A program made the position numbers and the translations under genes. Shown piece by piece: positions 1-6,039 of a stretch of 6,039 bases of DNA (position 1 is the first letter of the stretch; every line of letters starts with the position of its first letter). The notes beneath the pieces were generated by a model. The model made no database searches. It was not told the origin of the DNA and was given only the letters and a program-made list of their open reading frames with translations. This stretch comes from CAYNWK01 sp964400875 (GTDB lineage Bacteria; Chloroflexota; Anaerolineae; Anaerolineales; UBA4823), in contig CAYNWK010000230.1 of the NCBI GenBank assembly GCA_964400875.1, positions 1 through 6,039 of the forward strand, written 5' to 3'.

Positions 1-2
1 AG

Positions 3-1061
3 TTGCCGGATCAGGACATCAACATATCCCATTTTCCAGAACAAAGTTTATCGGTTGAAAAGATTAATGGAATTTACAACGAGTTAATCGCCAAAGACGC
101 ACAACACTTTATCCTAGAGGTTCACGATAGCTGGCCTGCTCCAGTGAGGAACCTGTTGCTGCTTCCGGTTCAAGTGCGGGATGCCGAAGTAGCAACGTTA
201 TGTATTTTCAATTCATTAAACGTTGAGTTTATGTCGCCGGATATCAAACTGGCCTCAGCCATCGCTGATTTCTCCGGTACGCGCATTGAGCACGTGCTGA
301 TGACCCGTGAAAATCTGGAGAAAGCCAGATTGCAAGCTGAACTTGAACTGGCTCACAGTGTGCAAATCGGCCTGCTACCCAAAAAGCCACCACAGGTCCC
401 TGGTCTGGATCTGTGGGCAGAATCCCACCAGGCGATGGAGGTAGGTGGAGACTTCTTCGATTTCGTCAACAACCAGTTGTATCCATTCACTTTTATGGTC
501 GGGGATATCTCTGGAAAAGGGATGCCGGCAGCTCTTTTGATGGCCATGACGCGTACGGTTCTGCGCAGTAAATTAAATGGTAAGCCGATAACCCCAGAAG
601 ATATCATCGCACGCTCAAACCGAGATCTATATGATGACTTCGGTGAAGTGAATATGTTCGCTACGGTTTTCGCGGGTCAATACGATCCCCGAGATCGGGA
701 ATTGTGCATCGCCAACGCCGGTCACTCACCGGTTATTTATCGTCCGGTGGGCGGCAAAGCTCAACTGTTAGAAGCCGATGGTCCCCCAATGGGGATCTTG
801 CTTGAAAAAAGCTCTCGCGATCAATTGTTGGAATTCTTGCCTGGAGATATCCTGATGGTGGGTTCGGACGGACTCAATGACGCCCGCAATGCCCATCTCG
901 AACATTTTGGTTATGACCGGTTGTTGGAAATCATTGATTCCTGTTCCCATCTTACGGCCAGGGAGATTGCAGATCGTTTATATGCAGCTGTGCGAGAGTT
1001 CGCCTCCCATGACAAGCCGGACGACGATCAAACGGTAATGGTACTCAAGGGCATTGATTGA
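3..1061 (+). CDS. GAF-like sensor / SpoIIE-type PP2C serine phosphatase, 5' end outside window
   Basis: Protein phosphatase of the RsbU/SpoIIE (PPM) class, which in known systems dephosphorylates a STAS-domain anti-sigma antagonist in the cytoplasm. Residues are numbered from the first whole codon. Residues about 50-93 look like the end of a GAF domain, and 94-122 form a charged helix of the kind that links sensor to phosphatase. The PP2C domain follows: EVGGDFFDF (146-154, metal ligand D150), GDISGKGMPAA (167-177, D168), ANAGHSP (237-243), GPPMGIL, GSDGLNDARN (287-296, D289) and a final DDDQT (340-344). All the acidic metal-binding positions appear present, so it is probably active. A TTG lies at position 3, but the GAF domain is incomplete there, so the true start is almost certainly upstream. 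The RsbW-like kinase gene follows after 6 bases, supporting a functional pair. The signal sensed cannot be told. The phosphatase call is firm; the GAF call is moderate. Confidence 0.92.
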   Translation: MPDQDINISHFPEQSLSVEKINGIYNELIAKDAQHFILEVHDSWPAPVRNLLLLPVQVRDAEVATLCIFNSLNVEFMSPDIKLASAIADFSGTRIEHVLMTRENLEKARLQAELELAHSVQIGLLPKKPPQVPGLDLWAESHQAMEVGGDFFDFVNNQLYPFTFMVGDISGKGMPAALLMAMTRTVLRSKLNGKPITPEDIIARSNRDLYDDFGEVNMFATVFAGQYDPRDRELCIANAGHSPVIYRPVGGKAQLLEADGPPMGILLEKSSRDQLLEFLPGDILMVGSDGLNDARNAHLEHFGYDRLLEIIDSCSHLTAREIADRLYAAVREFASHDKPDDDQTVMVLKGID

Positions 1062-1067
1062 GGCTTT

Positions 1068-1523
1068 GTGGATCGAGAACTGCTAGATTTGGAAGGCAGC
1101 ATGATCGATCAACTCGGACTGGATCTTCCGGCTAAATACGAATACCTCAGCCTGGTTCCGGCGTGTATCCAGACGATCCTGGAATCTGTGAAGGGGATAG
1201 CTAATCGGGAGGCTTTAACCCATGAAGTCGAATTGGCTGTCCACGAAACCTGCATTAACATCGTTGGCCACGCTTATCGAGGTTCGCAGGGACGCATCCA
1301 GATCAGCATCGCGTTGTGGGAAAACCCGGGACGGATAATCGTTGACTTGCAAGACACCGGTCAGTCATTTGATATGCCCGACATCAAACCGCCTAAGGTG
1401 GAAGAGTACCAGACTAACGGGTATGGCCTGTTTCTAATTCAAGAACTACTGGACCAGGTTATTTATACAAAAGAAGCAGGAATGAACCATTGGCGGTTGA
1501 TCAAAAATATTTCATTGGAATAA
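1068..1523 (+). CDS. RsbW/SpoIIAB-like anti-sigma serine kinase (HATPase_c_2)
   Basis: Small GHKL-fold ATPase. Relatives phosphorylate a STAS antagonist and bind or release a sigma factor or other target. Visible ATP-site motifs, numbered from the GTG: N box with E60, N64 and H68 in ELAVHETCINIVGHAY; G1 box D96-T97-G98; G2 box G118-Y-G120-L121. There is no histidine-kinase dimerisation domain, and 151 aa (or 140) is the usual size for stand-alone RsbW-type kinases. Two starts are possible. GTG at 1068 has a GAGG at 1060-1063 that overlaps the previous stop codon. ATG at 1101 (residue 12) has GGAAGG at 1091-1096. The ATG start would begin just before the LDLPAKYEYL segment where many relatives start, so the GTG form is kept only as the longer option. 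It lies 6 bases after the phosphatase gene, its expected opponent in partner switching. Target unknown. Confidence 0.9.
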   Translation: MDRELLDLEGSMIDQLGLDLPAKYEYLSLVPACIQTILESVKGIANREALTHEVELAVHETCINIVGHAYRGSQGRIQISIALWENPGRIIVDLQDTGQSFDMPDIKPPKVEEYQTNGYGLFLIQELLDQVIYTKEAGMNHWRLIKNISLE

Positions 1524-1528
1524 ACATC

Positions 1529-1534
1529 GAGGAG
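1529..1534 (+). promoter_or_regulatory. Ribosome binding site of the response regulator gene
   Basis: GAGGAG lies 4 bases before the ATG at 1539, a strong Shine-Dalgarno match in the 15-base gap after the kinase stop codon. It fixes the start of the receiver protein. Confidence 0.75.
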
Positions 1535-1538
1535 CATA

Positions 1539-2000
1539 ATGGCGAATATTCTAGTCGTTGACGACGATCCCCTGACCCGCCGATTACTGACGCTCATGCT
1601 GCGCCGGGACAACCACGCGGTTAATTCCGTGGAGAACGGCCTGGATGCGCTGAACTATTTGACCTGCAATCCCATCGACCTGGTAATCGCTGATATCTGC
1701 ATGCCGGTGATGGACGGCTTTACACTCCTGGATAAAATGTATCAAGACGTTCAGTTGAGAGACTTGCCGGTCATCATCCTTACCGCCAGCGGGCGTGAAT
1801 CGGTGGCTGCTCAAGCTGAACGCAGTAGAGCCAGGGGGTTTCTGACTCAGCCGTTCAGTTCGTGGGAGCTGCGCAACATTGTGGTGGACTGCCTTGGAAC
1901 TGAGTGGGACCAGGAGAGCGGTCGCCCGCTTGAAAAACGCAGTAATTCGATCGTCCTGGCCTCAGAAGCTCCACAGCGCATCGTTCTGAACACGCATTAA
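1539..2000 (+). CDS. Single-domain response regulator (receiver) with atypical Gln at the conserved Lys position
   Basis: CheY-like receiver of 153 aa with no DNA-binding or enzyme output domain. It has the acidic pair D8-D9 (VVDDDP), phospho-acceptor D52 in IADICMPVMDG, and the switch threonine T82 in PVIILTAS. The position that is lysine in almost all active receivers (the KPF motif, K109 in CheY) is glutamine here: FLTQPF with Q104. In CheY this lysine is needed for the conformational response to phosphorylation, so this protein may be weakly phospho-responsive or act by binding. Residues about 121-153 form a polar tail with no recognisable domain. The start is supported by GAGGAG at 1529-1534. 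It sits between the kinase gene and the glycosyltransferases, so it may take part in the same switch. No cognate histidine kinase is in the window. Family certain; role inferred. Confidence 0.93.
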   Translation: MANILVVDDDPLTRRLLTLMLRRDNHAVNSVENGLDALNYLTCNPIDLVIADICMPVMDGFTLLDKMYQDVQLRDLPVIILTASGRESVAAQAERSRARGFLTQPFSSWELRNIVVDCLGTEWDQESGRPLEKRSNSIVLASEAPQRIVLNTH

Positions 2001-2016
2001 GTCAACGAAACAAGCT

Positions 2017-2931
2017 ATGGAATTAATACCCAGGATATCAACCATTATCTGCACCAGAAATCGAGGCGATGGGCTCATATCAACGGTTGAATCGGTCTTA
2101 AAAAACCAGCACCCGGCATTTGAAGTGATTATCGTTGATCAGAGCACCGACGATCGCACAGAAGCCGCCGTTGCTCTATTCCTTTCTGATCCGCGCGTCC
2201 GCTACATTCGCTCCAATACCGTAGGTGCTGGGCGAAGTCGTAACATCGGCTTGTTTGCGGCCCGCGGCGATTACGTCGCCTACACCGATGATGACTGCAT
2301 CGTTTCGGAGACCTGGTTGTGTGAACTGGAGAATGCTTTCCAAAAGCAGGAGAAGACCGCGGTAATCTACTGTCAAGTGATTGCGCCAGCAGACCGCCCA
2401 CCTAGTGGGCATACCCCCGTCTTCTTATTCGATCAGGCACGTATCATTGATAACTTGGACGACTGCAAGCAGGGTCTGGGAATGGGCGCGGGCATGGCTC
2501 TGCGCCGACAGCCGATTGCTGAATTGGGGGGCTTCGACGATATGCTGGGCCCGGGATCGAAGTTCCAATCTGGGGAAGATTATGAGATCGGTGTGCGAGC
2601 TATACTCAACGGTTGGAACATCTACGAGCCGCCCGAGATCAAAGTGGTTCACTATGGATTCCGCACCATTGATGAATACCGCAAGGTGGCCCGACGCGAT
2701 TGGTTTGCGTTGGGAGGCATTTTTGCGAAATACTTGAAATGTGCCCAATTTTCGATCATCCCGCTGATGATCTATGATTGGTTATTCCGCGGCTTGTTTC
2801 AACCACTGGCTAAACTCGCCAATTTTCAAAAACCCAGCGGCGTTAGAAATTTTCTCTTCGTCCTGGAGGGATTTGTAGCCGGAATTACTTCGCCGGTTGA
2901 TGCAGCTCGCATTATGTACCAGGATGTATAG
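2017..2931 (+). CDS. Family 2 glycosyltransferase (paralogue of the gene at 3886)
   Basis: GT-A fold transferase of 304 aa that would move a sugar from a nucleotide-sugar donor to an acceptor, probably a lipid-linked or growing surface glycan. Motifs in order: STIICTRNR at the N-terminus, nucleotide-binding D41 (IIVDQS), the DxD metal site D91-D92-D93 (AYTDDDC), the GAGMALRR and GGFDDMLG segment (157-178), the likely catalytic-base region E187-D188 (SGEDYE), and H212 in VVHYGF. An ARRDW motif (225-229) recalls the QxxRW region of related GT2 enzymes. Hydrophobic stretches at about 247-261 and 279-290 may attach it to the membrane. It starts 16 bases after the receiver gene with no clear Shine-Dalgarno, suggesting coupled translation. 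Sugar and acceptor cannot be read from sequence. The paralogue downstream shares the same spacing of all these residues. Confidence 0.93.
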   Translation: MELIPRISTIICTRNRGDGLISTVESVLKNQHPAFEVIIVDQSTDDRTEAAVALFLSDPRVRYIRSNTVGAGRSRNIGLFAARGDYVAYTDDDCIVSETWLCELENAFQKQEKTAVIYCQVIAPADRPPSGHTPVFLFDQARIIDNLDDCKQGLGMGAGMALRRQPIAELGGFDDMLGPGSKFQSGEDYEIGVRAILNGWNIYEPPEIKVVHYGFRTIDEYRKVARRDWFALGGIFAKYLKCAQFSIIPLMIYDWLFRGLFQPLAKLANFQKPSGVRNFLFVLEGFVAGITSPVDAARIMYQDV

Positions 2932-2934
2932 GAG
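2930..2934 (+). promoter_or_regulatory. Ribosome binding site that sets the start of the second glycosyltransferase
   Basis: AGGAG overlaps the TAG stop (2929-2931) of the preceding gene and lies 7 bases before the ATG at 2942. This supports 2942 over an in-frame TTG at 2897 that would overlap the upstream gene. Confidence 0.8.
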
Positions 2935-2941
2935 TTCGTCT

Positions 2942-3871
2942 ATGGGTGTTTCTGGAAACCCTAAAGTCAGCATCGGGCTGGCGGTCTATAATGGGGAAAC
3001 TTATCTGGAAGAAGCGATTATCTCAATTCTGCAGCAAACTTACCCGGATTTTGAATTAATCATTTCAGATAACGCTTCTACCGACAAAACCCGGGAGATC
3101 TGTCTGAAATACGCCTGCGACGATCCTCGCATCCGCTATCACCGCAATACGACCAACATCGGGGGGGCGAATAACGAGAATCTTACTTTCCAATTGTCTA
3201 ACGGAGAGTATTTCCGTCTTGCCGCCCATGATGACCGGCTTCACCCCGATCTGATCCGCCAGTGCGTCGAAGTGCTCGATCAACATCCTGAGGTAATCCT
3301 GTCCTATCCCCAGGTGGTCGAGATCGATGAGAACGGCGTCGAAAATCGGACCCGTTCGTTAGGGTTAGGGCTTTCCGCGCGCCCCCACGTTCGCTTTGAT
3401 GAGCTGTGTTCTCGCAATCATCATTGTGAACCAATGTATGGGATGATCCGCTCAGCCGTGCTGCGCAAGACAAGTTTACAAAAAAATTACACTGATTCTG
3501 ATCGAACCTTTTTGTGCGAACTGACCTTGCAAGGTAGTTTTTACGAGATCGAGGCTCCCCTTTTCTATAAGCGTTATCACCGCGGCAACTTGTATGTGGA
3601 TTGGCGAACGAGGATGGCCTGGTTCGATCCGAGCATGGCCGGAAAACTGGTCTTCCCCTACTGGGCCCAATTTGTGGATTATCTGCGGGTGATTTCGACG
3701 GCCGAAATTCCACTGGTTGAAAAGTTCAGGTGCTTTTTCGTCTACGGAAAGCGTTTTCTCACCGAGTATTTTCCCCGCATGGCCAAGGATCTTCTGGTGG
3801 CTGCAATCATGCTGCTTCGTTCCAAAGACTGGCGCAAGCAGCGCTATGCCGAAACGAATAACTGGTCGTAG
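2942..3871 (+). CDS. Family 2 glycosyltransferase, distinct subgroup
   Basis: GT-A transferase of 309 aa using the ATG at 2942, chosen for the AGGAG 7 bases upstream and because the fold starts at once (KVSIGLAVYNG). Motifs: D43 in IISDNASTDKT (nucleotide binding), NIGGANNEN (72-80), and the metal-binding D97-D98 in AAHDDRL. The DNASTD and AAHDD signatures place it in the common group of GT2 enzymes from O-antigen, capsule and exopolysaccharide loci, different from its two neighbours, which carry VDQS and YSDDDC/YTDDDC. The C-terminal third is basic and aromatic, with a short hydrophobic stretch (DLLVAAIMLL) near the end. It is probably cytoplasmic or peripherally membrane-bound. It starts 10 bases after the previous stop codon. 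Two homopolymer runs inside (G7 at 3171-3177, A7 at 3480-3486) do not disturb the frame. Donor and acceptor unknown. Confidence 0.93.
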   Translation: MGVSGNPKVSIGLAVYNGETYLEEAIISILQQTYPDFELIISDNASTDKTREICLKYACDDPRIRYHRNTTNIGGANNENLTFQLSNGEYFRLAAHDDRLHPDLIRQCVEVLDQHPEVILSYPQVVEIDENGVENRTRSLGLGLSARPHVRFDELCSRNHHCEPMYGMIRSAVLRKTSLQKNYTDSDRTFLCELTLQGSFYEIEAPLFYKRYHRGNLYVDWRTRMAWFDPSMAGKLVFPYWAQFVDYLRVISTAEIPLVEKFRCFFVYGKRFLTEYFPRMAKDLLVAAIMLLRSKDWRKQRYAETNNWS

Positions 3872-3885
3872 CTTCGATTGTACCC

Positions 3886-4845
3886 ATGGAACCCTCACAC
3901 CAGGTCATTTCGATCGTCATTTGTACGCGTGATCGCGGCAGTCGCGTTGAGGCGACCTTGAAATCAGCCTTCTCTCAGAGTTATCCTGACTTTGAAGTGA
4001 TTTTGGTTGATCAGAGCGTAGGTCCGGATACTCGCGATGCCATCGGTGAATATCTGGCGCGTGAGGATTTCCGCTATATCCGCTCAGGCGAAAAGGGGTT
4101 GTCGCGAGCACGCAACCTGGGCTTGCATCACGCCTGTGGCTCGATTGTGGCCTACTCGGACGATGATTGCATCTTGCCCCCCGATTGGTTAGACCTGATA
4201 GAAAAAGGGTTCGCGTACGACCCCCGTATTGCGGTTTTGTTTTGTAATGTCGAGGCTGCACCCTATGATGCTGCCAAAGGATTCATCCCCGCCTATATTC
4301 GTACCAGTGAAATAATGGTTACCAGTCCAATGGGTAAGCTACGCGCGCGTGGGATTGGAGCCGGGATGGCCGTCCGAAAAGAGCATATTTTATCGTTGGG
4401 TGGATTTGACGAATACTTAGGAGCCGGCGGGCATTTTCCTTCCTGTGAAGATGGCGACATGGCTGTACGGGCTATATTAGCCGGCTACGCAGTCCTGGAA
4501 ACGAACCAGACCCACGTGGTTCATGAGGGCTTCCGGACCTGGCAGCAGGGGAAAGGCCTGGCGCGGAGAAATTGGGTGGGGATTGGCGCTGCGTATGTAA
4601 AACCGTTACGCTGCCGACGATGGGACGCCTGGGTGATCATCGCCTATGAAGCATTCGTTGTTGGATTATGGCAAGCGGTCAACCCTGTTTTCAGATTGAA
4701 GAAACCACATGGTTTGCGCAATTTTGTTTTCTTCTGGGAGGGGTTCTTCCGAGGCTTATTTCACCCGATGGATAAATCAACGATGCTTTATCAAGGTTTA
4801 GCCCAACCGAAGGTCGCCAAGGCAACCAGCATTTCGGCAGACTGA
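3886..4845 (+). CDS. Family 2 glycosyltransferase (paralogue of the gene at 2017)
   Basis: GT-A transferase of 319 aa. Key residues: ISIVICTRDR at the N-terminus, D42 (ILVDQS), DxD metal site D92-D93-D94 (AYSDDDC), GAGMAVRK and GGFDEYLG (158-179), E188-D189 (SCEDGD), H213 (VVHEGF), ARRNW (226-230), then hydrophobic stretches at about 249-265 and 280-291. Every one of these sits one residue further on than in the protein at 2017, so the two align almost without gaps and arose by duplication. Both also end alike (KP-G-RNF...EGF...MYQ or MLYQ). This copy has about 14 extra residues at the C-terminus. Start at ATG 3886, 14 bases after the previous stop; no good Shine-Dalgarno is seen. The sequences have diverged widely outside the motifs, so the two probably use different substrates and add successive sugars. 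Specificity unknown. Confidence 0.93.
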   Translation: MEPSHQVISIVICTRDRGSRVEATLKSAFSQSYPDFEVILVDQSVGPDTRDAIGEYLAREDFRYIRSGEKGLSRARNLGLHHACGSIVAYSDDDCILPPDWLDLIEKGFAYDPRIAVLFCNVEAAPYDAAKGFIPAYIRTSEIMVTSPMGKLRARGIGAGMAVRKEHILSLGGFDEYLGAGGHFPSCEDGDMAVRAILAGYAVLETNQTHVVHEGFRTWQQGKGLARRNWVGIGAAYVKPLRCRRWDAWVIIAYEAFVVGLWQAVNPVFRLKKPHGLRNFVFFWEGFFRGLFHPMDKSTMLYQGLAQPKVAKATSISAD

Positions 4846-4853
4846 GGGCAATA

Positions 4854-4860
4854 AAGGAGA
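4854..4860 (+). promoter_or_regulatory. Ribosome binding site of the sugar epimerase/dehydratase gene
   Basis: AAGGAGA lies 8 bases before the ATG at 4869, the strongest Shine-Dalgarno in the window. It sits in the 23-base gap after the third glycosyltransferase and suggests independent, efficient initiation. Confidence 0.8.
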
Positions 4861-4868
4861 ATTAGAAA

Positions 4869-5918
4869 ATGCGTGTTTTAGTAACCGGCCACAGGGGCTA
4901 CATCGGTCCGATATTGGTGAACAAGCTGCTCGAGCATGGGCATGACCCGGTCGGCCTGGATAGCGACATCTTTGCTGAATGTGCATTCTACGAGGATATG
5001 CCCGCCATCCCAGAACTGCGCCTGGACTTGCGGGACGCAAAACTTGGGGATCTGGAAGGATTCGATGCAGTTATACATCTGGCGGGTATTTCCAACGATC
5101 CCATCGGCAACCTCAACCCGGCGCTGACTTATCAGATCAACCATCAGGCATCTGTGCGCCTGGCGGAGTTGTCCAAGGAAGCCGGCTGCCAGCGGTTTCT
5201 TTTCTCGTCAAGTTGTTCGACTTACGGCGCGGCTGGGGAGGATTTCCTCACCGAACAAGCCAGCTTCAATCCCGTAACCCCTTACGGACACTCCAAGGTG
5301 CTGGTAGAACAAGATGTCGCTAAACTGGCGGACGAGGATTTTAGTCCCACATTTTTGCGCAATGCAACAGCTTATGGCGTTTCGCCGCGACTGCGTTTCG
5401 ATTTGGTTATCAATAACTTGGTTGCGCACGCGTATACCCGTGGATTGGTCTACATGTTGAGTGATGGAACTCCCTGGCGCCCGGTGGTGCATATCGAAGA
5501 TATCTCGAATGCCTTTCTGGCTGCCCTGGAAGCGCCGCGCGAAGTTGTCCACAACCAGGCCTTCAACGTCGGCGGTAACGATGAAAATTACCAGATTAAA
5601 GAACTGGCAGAGATTGTGGCGGAGGTGGTGCCCGGCTGCCGCATTGAATATGCCCCGGATGCCGGCCCAGATAAGCGTACCTATCGAGTAGATTTCAGCA
5701 AAATTCAACGCATGCTGCCGGGGTTCAAACCCCAGTGGACTGCCCGTCAAGGAGCTGAAGAACTCTTTGAGGCATATCAGCAGGTGCATCTTCAGCGGGA
5801 GGACTTTGAGGGTTCTCGTTACCGTCGGATCGATCACATCCAAAAGTTAATGAAAGCAGGTCGGCTGGGCGAGGACCTGCGTTGGATGCCGCAATATGCA
5901 GCCACCAGCAAATCTTGA
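4869..5918 (+). CDS. NAD-dependent sugar-nucleotide epimerase/dehydratase (extended SDR)
   Basis: Extended short-chain dehydrogenase of 349 aa, acting on a nucleotide-activated sugar in the cytoplasm. The N-terminal Rossmann fold has TGHRGYIG with the glycines G7, G10 and G13. D31 at the end of the second strand favours NAD over NADP. HLAGISNDP (70-78) follows. The catalytic set is S115 (SSSCSTYG), Y139 and K143 (PYGHSK). Substrate-binding segments are LRNATAYGVSPRLR and WRPVVHIEDI. The C-terminal end (about 312-341, GSRYRRIDHIQKLM...LRWMP) is typical of a GalE-like subgroup often found next to sugar C-methyltransferases. It is full length with a strong ribosome site at 4854-4860. The next gene does look like such a methyltransferase, so a role in making a C-methylated deoxysugar is likely. 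Whether it epimerises, dehydrates or reduces a keto group cannot be decided from sequence. Confidence 0.93.
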   Translation: MRVLVTGHRGYIGPILVNKLLEHGHDPVGLDSDIFAECAFYEDMPAIPELRLDLRDAKLGDLEGFDAVIHLAGISNDPIGNLNPALTYQINHQASVRLAELSKEAGCQRFLFSSSCSTYGAAGEDFLTEQASFNPVTPYGHSKVLVEQDVAKLADEDFSPTFLRNATAYGVSPRLRFDLVINNLVAHAYTRGLVYMLSDGTPWRPVVHIEDISNAFLAALEAPREVVHNQAFNVGGNDENYQIKELAEIVAEVVPGCRIEYAPDAGPDKRTYRVDFSKIQRMLPGFKPQWTARQGAEELFEAYQQVHLQREDFEGSRYRRIDHIQKLMKAGRLGEDLRWMPQYAATSKS

Positions 5919-5934
5919 GAAAGCCAAGCATATC

Positions 5935-6039
5935 ATGACACTACTTGAGCACCTATCTGAAGCTATGGAAATCGAAAATACAGGTCAGCCGCGCTGCCGA
6001 TTTTGTGCAGAGCCACTGGGTTTCACGCTGGTGGATTTA
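5935..6039 (+). CDS. Probable sugar C-methyltransferase, N-terminal fragment (3' end outside window)
   Basis: Only 35 codons from the ATG at 5935 are visible, and the frame is open to the edge. The segment CRFCAEPLGFTLVDL (21-35) matches the opening of the putative zinc-binding domain (Methyltransf_13 type) found at the N-terminus of SAM-dependent sugar C-methyltransferases such as the TylCIII/NovU group. C21 and C24 would be the first two metal ligands. In that family the SAM-binding and C-terminal domains follow, and the enzyme methylates a carbon of a keto-deoxysugar nucleotide. Start uncertain: ATG 5896 (overlapping the epimerase gene by 23 bases), 5935 and 5965 are all in frame, with no strong Shine-Dalgarno for any. 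The gene is 16 bases after the epimerase with the 5935 start. The family call rests on a short match plus context. Confidence 0.7.
   Translation, partial: MTLLEHLSEAMEIENTGQPRCRFCAEPLGFTLVDL

Noticed and set aside
3..5. TTG at position 3 as the true start of the phosphatase
   Set aside because: The GAF-like domain is already partway through at this point and the frame is open to the edge, so the gene most likely begins upstream.
2001..2016. Possible terminator or promoter between the signalling and glycan genes
   Set aside because: The gap is only 16 bases with no inverted repeat, T-run or convincing -10/-35 pair; a promoter inside the receiver gene cannot be excluded.
2897..2941. TTG or ATG starts upstream of 2942 for the second glycosyltransferase
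   Set aside because: They would overlap the preceding gene and add residues unlike the family, while ATG 2942 has AGGAG at the right distance and leads straight into the fold.
3171..3177. Run of seven G, possible frameshift or slippage site
   Set aside because: The reading frame continues with the expected NIGGANNEN motif and no alternative product is visible.
3198..3713. Open frame of 171 codons on the minus strand
   Set aside because: Antisense shadow of the second glycosyltransferase, low complexity and rich in Arg/Ser, with no family motifs.
5208..5843. Long open frame of 211 codons on the minus strand
   Set aside because: It lies wholly inside the epimerase gene, which has clear family motifs throughout; the antisense protein shows no recognisable domain.

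Overview
The window is a tightly packed run of eight genes, all on the + strand. Gaps never exceed about 25 bases, and no RNA gene, mobile element, CRISPR array or terminator is visible. Base composition is near balanced and looks even across the window, so nothing suggests a recently acquired island. The protein families and gene style (environmental bacterium, compact glycan locus, near-50% GC) fit a Chloroflexota/Anaerolineae-like organism. That assignment rests on general resemblance only and is low confidence.

Left third (1-2000), signalling. The first gene is cut by the window edge and encodes the end of a GAF-like sensor domain joined to a SpoIIE/RsbU-type PP2C phosphatase. It is followed by a small RsbW/SpoIIAB-like GHKL serine kinase, then a single-domain response regulator. 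Phosphatase plus kinase is the core of a partner-switching system. The STAS-domain antagonist and the final target (sigma factor or other protein) are not in the window. The response regulator has a substitution at the normally invariant lysine (Q104).

Middle (2017-4845), glycosyl transfer. Three family 2 (GT-A fold) glycosyltransferases follow. The first and third are clear paralogues whose key residues line up with a constant one-residue offset along almost the whole protein. The second belongs to a different GT2 subgroup and sits between them.

Right end (4869-6039), sugar-nucleotide modification. An NAD-dependent extended SDR (sugar epimerase/dehydratase type) is followed by the first 35 codons of a likely sugar C-methyltransferase carrying the N-terminal CxxC zinc-binding motif. 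Together they suggest synthesis of a C-methylated (branched) deoxysugar, which the neighbouring transferases could place on a cell-surface or exported glycan.

The most interesting reading is that a partner-switching signalling cassette is physically joined, perhaps in one transcript, to a surface-glycan locus. The individual families are all known. The linkage and its function are inference.
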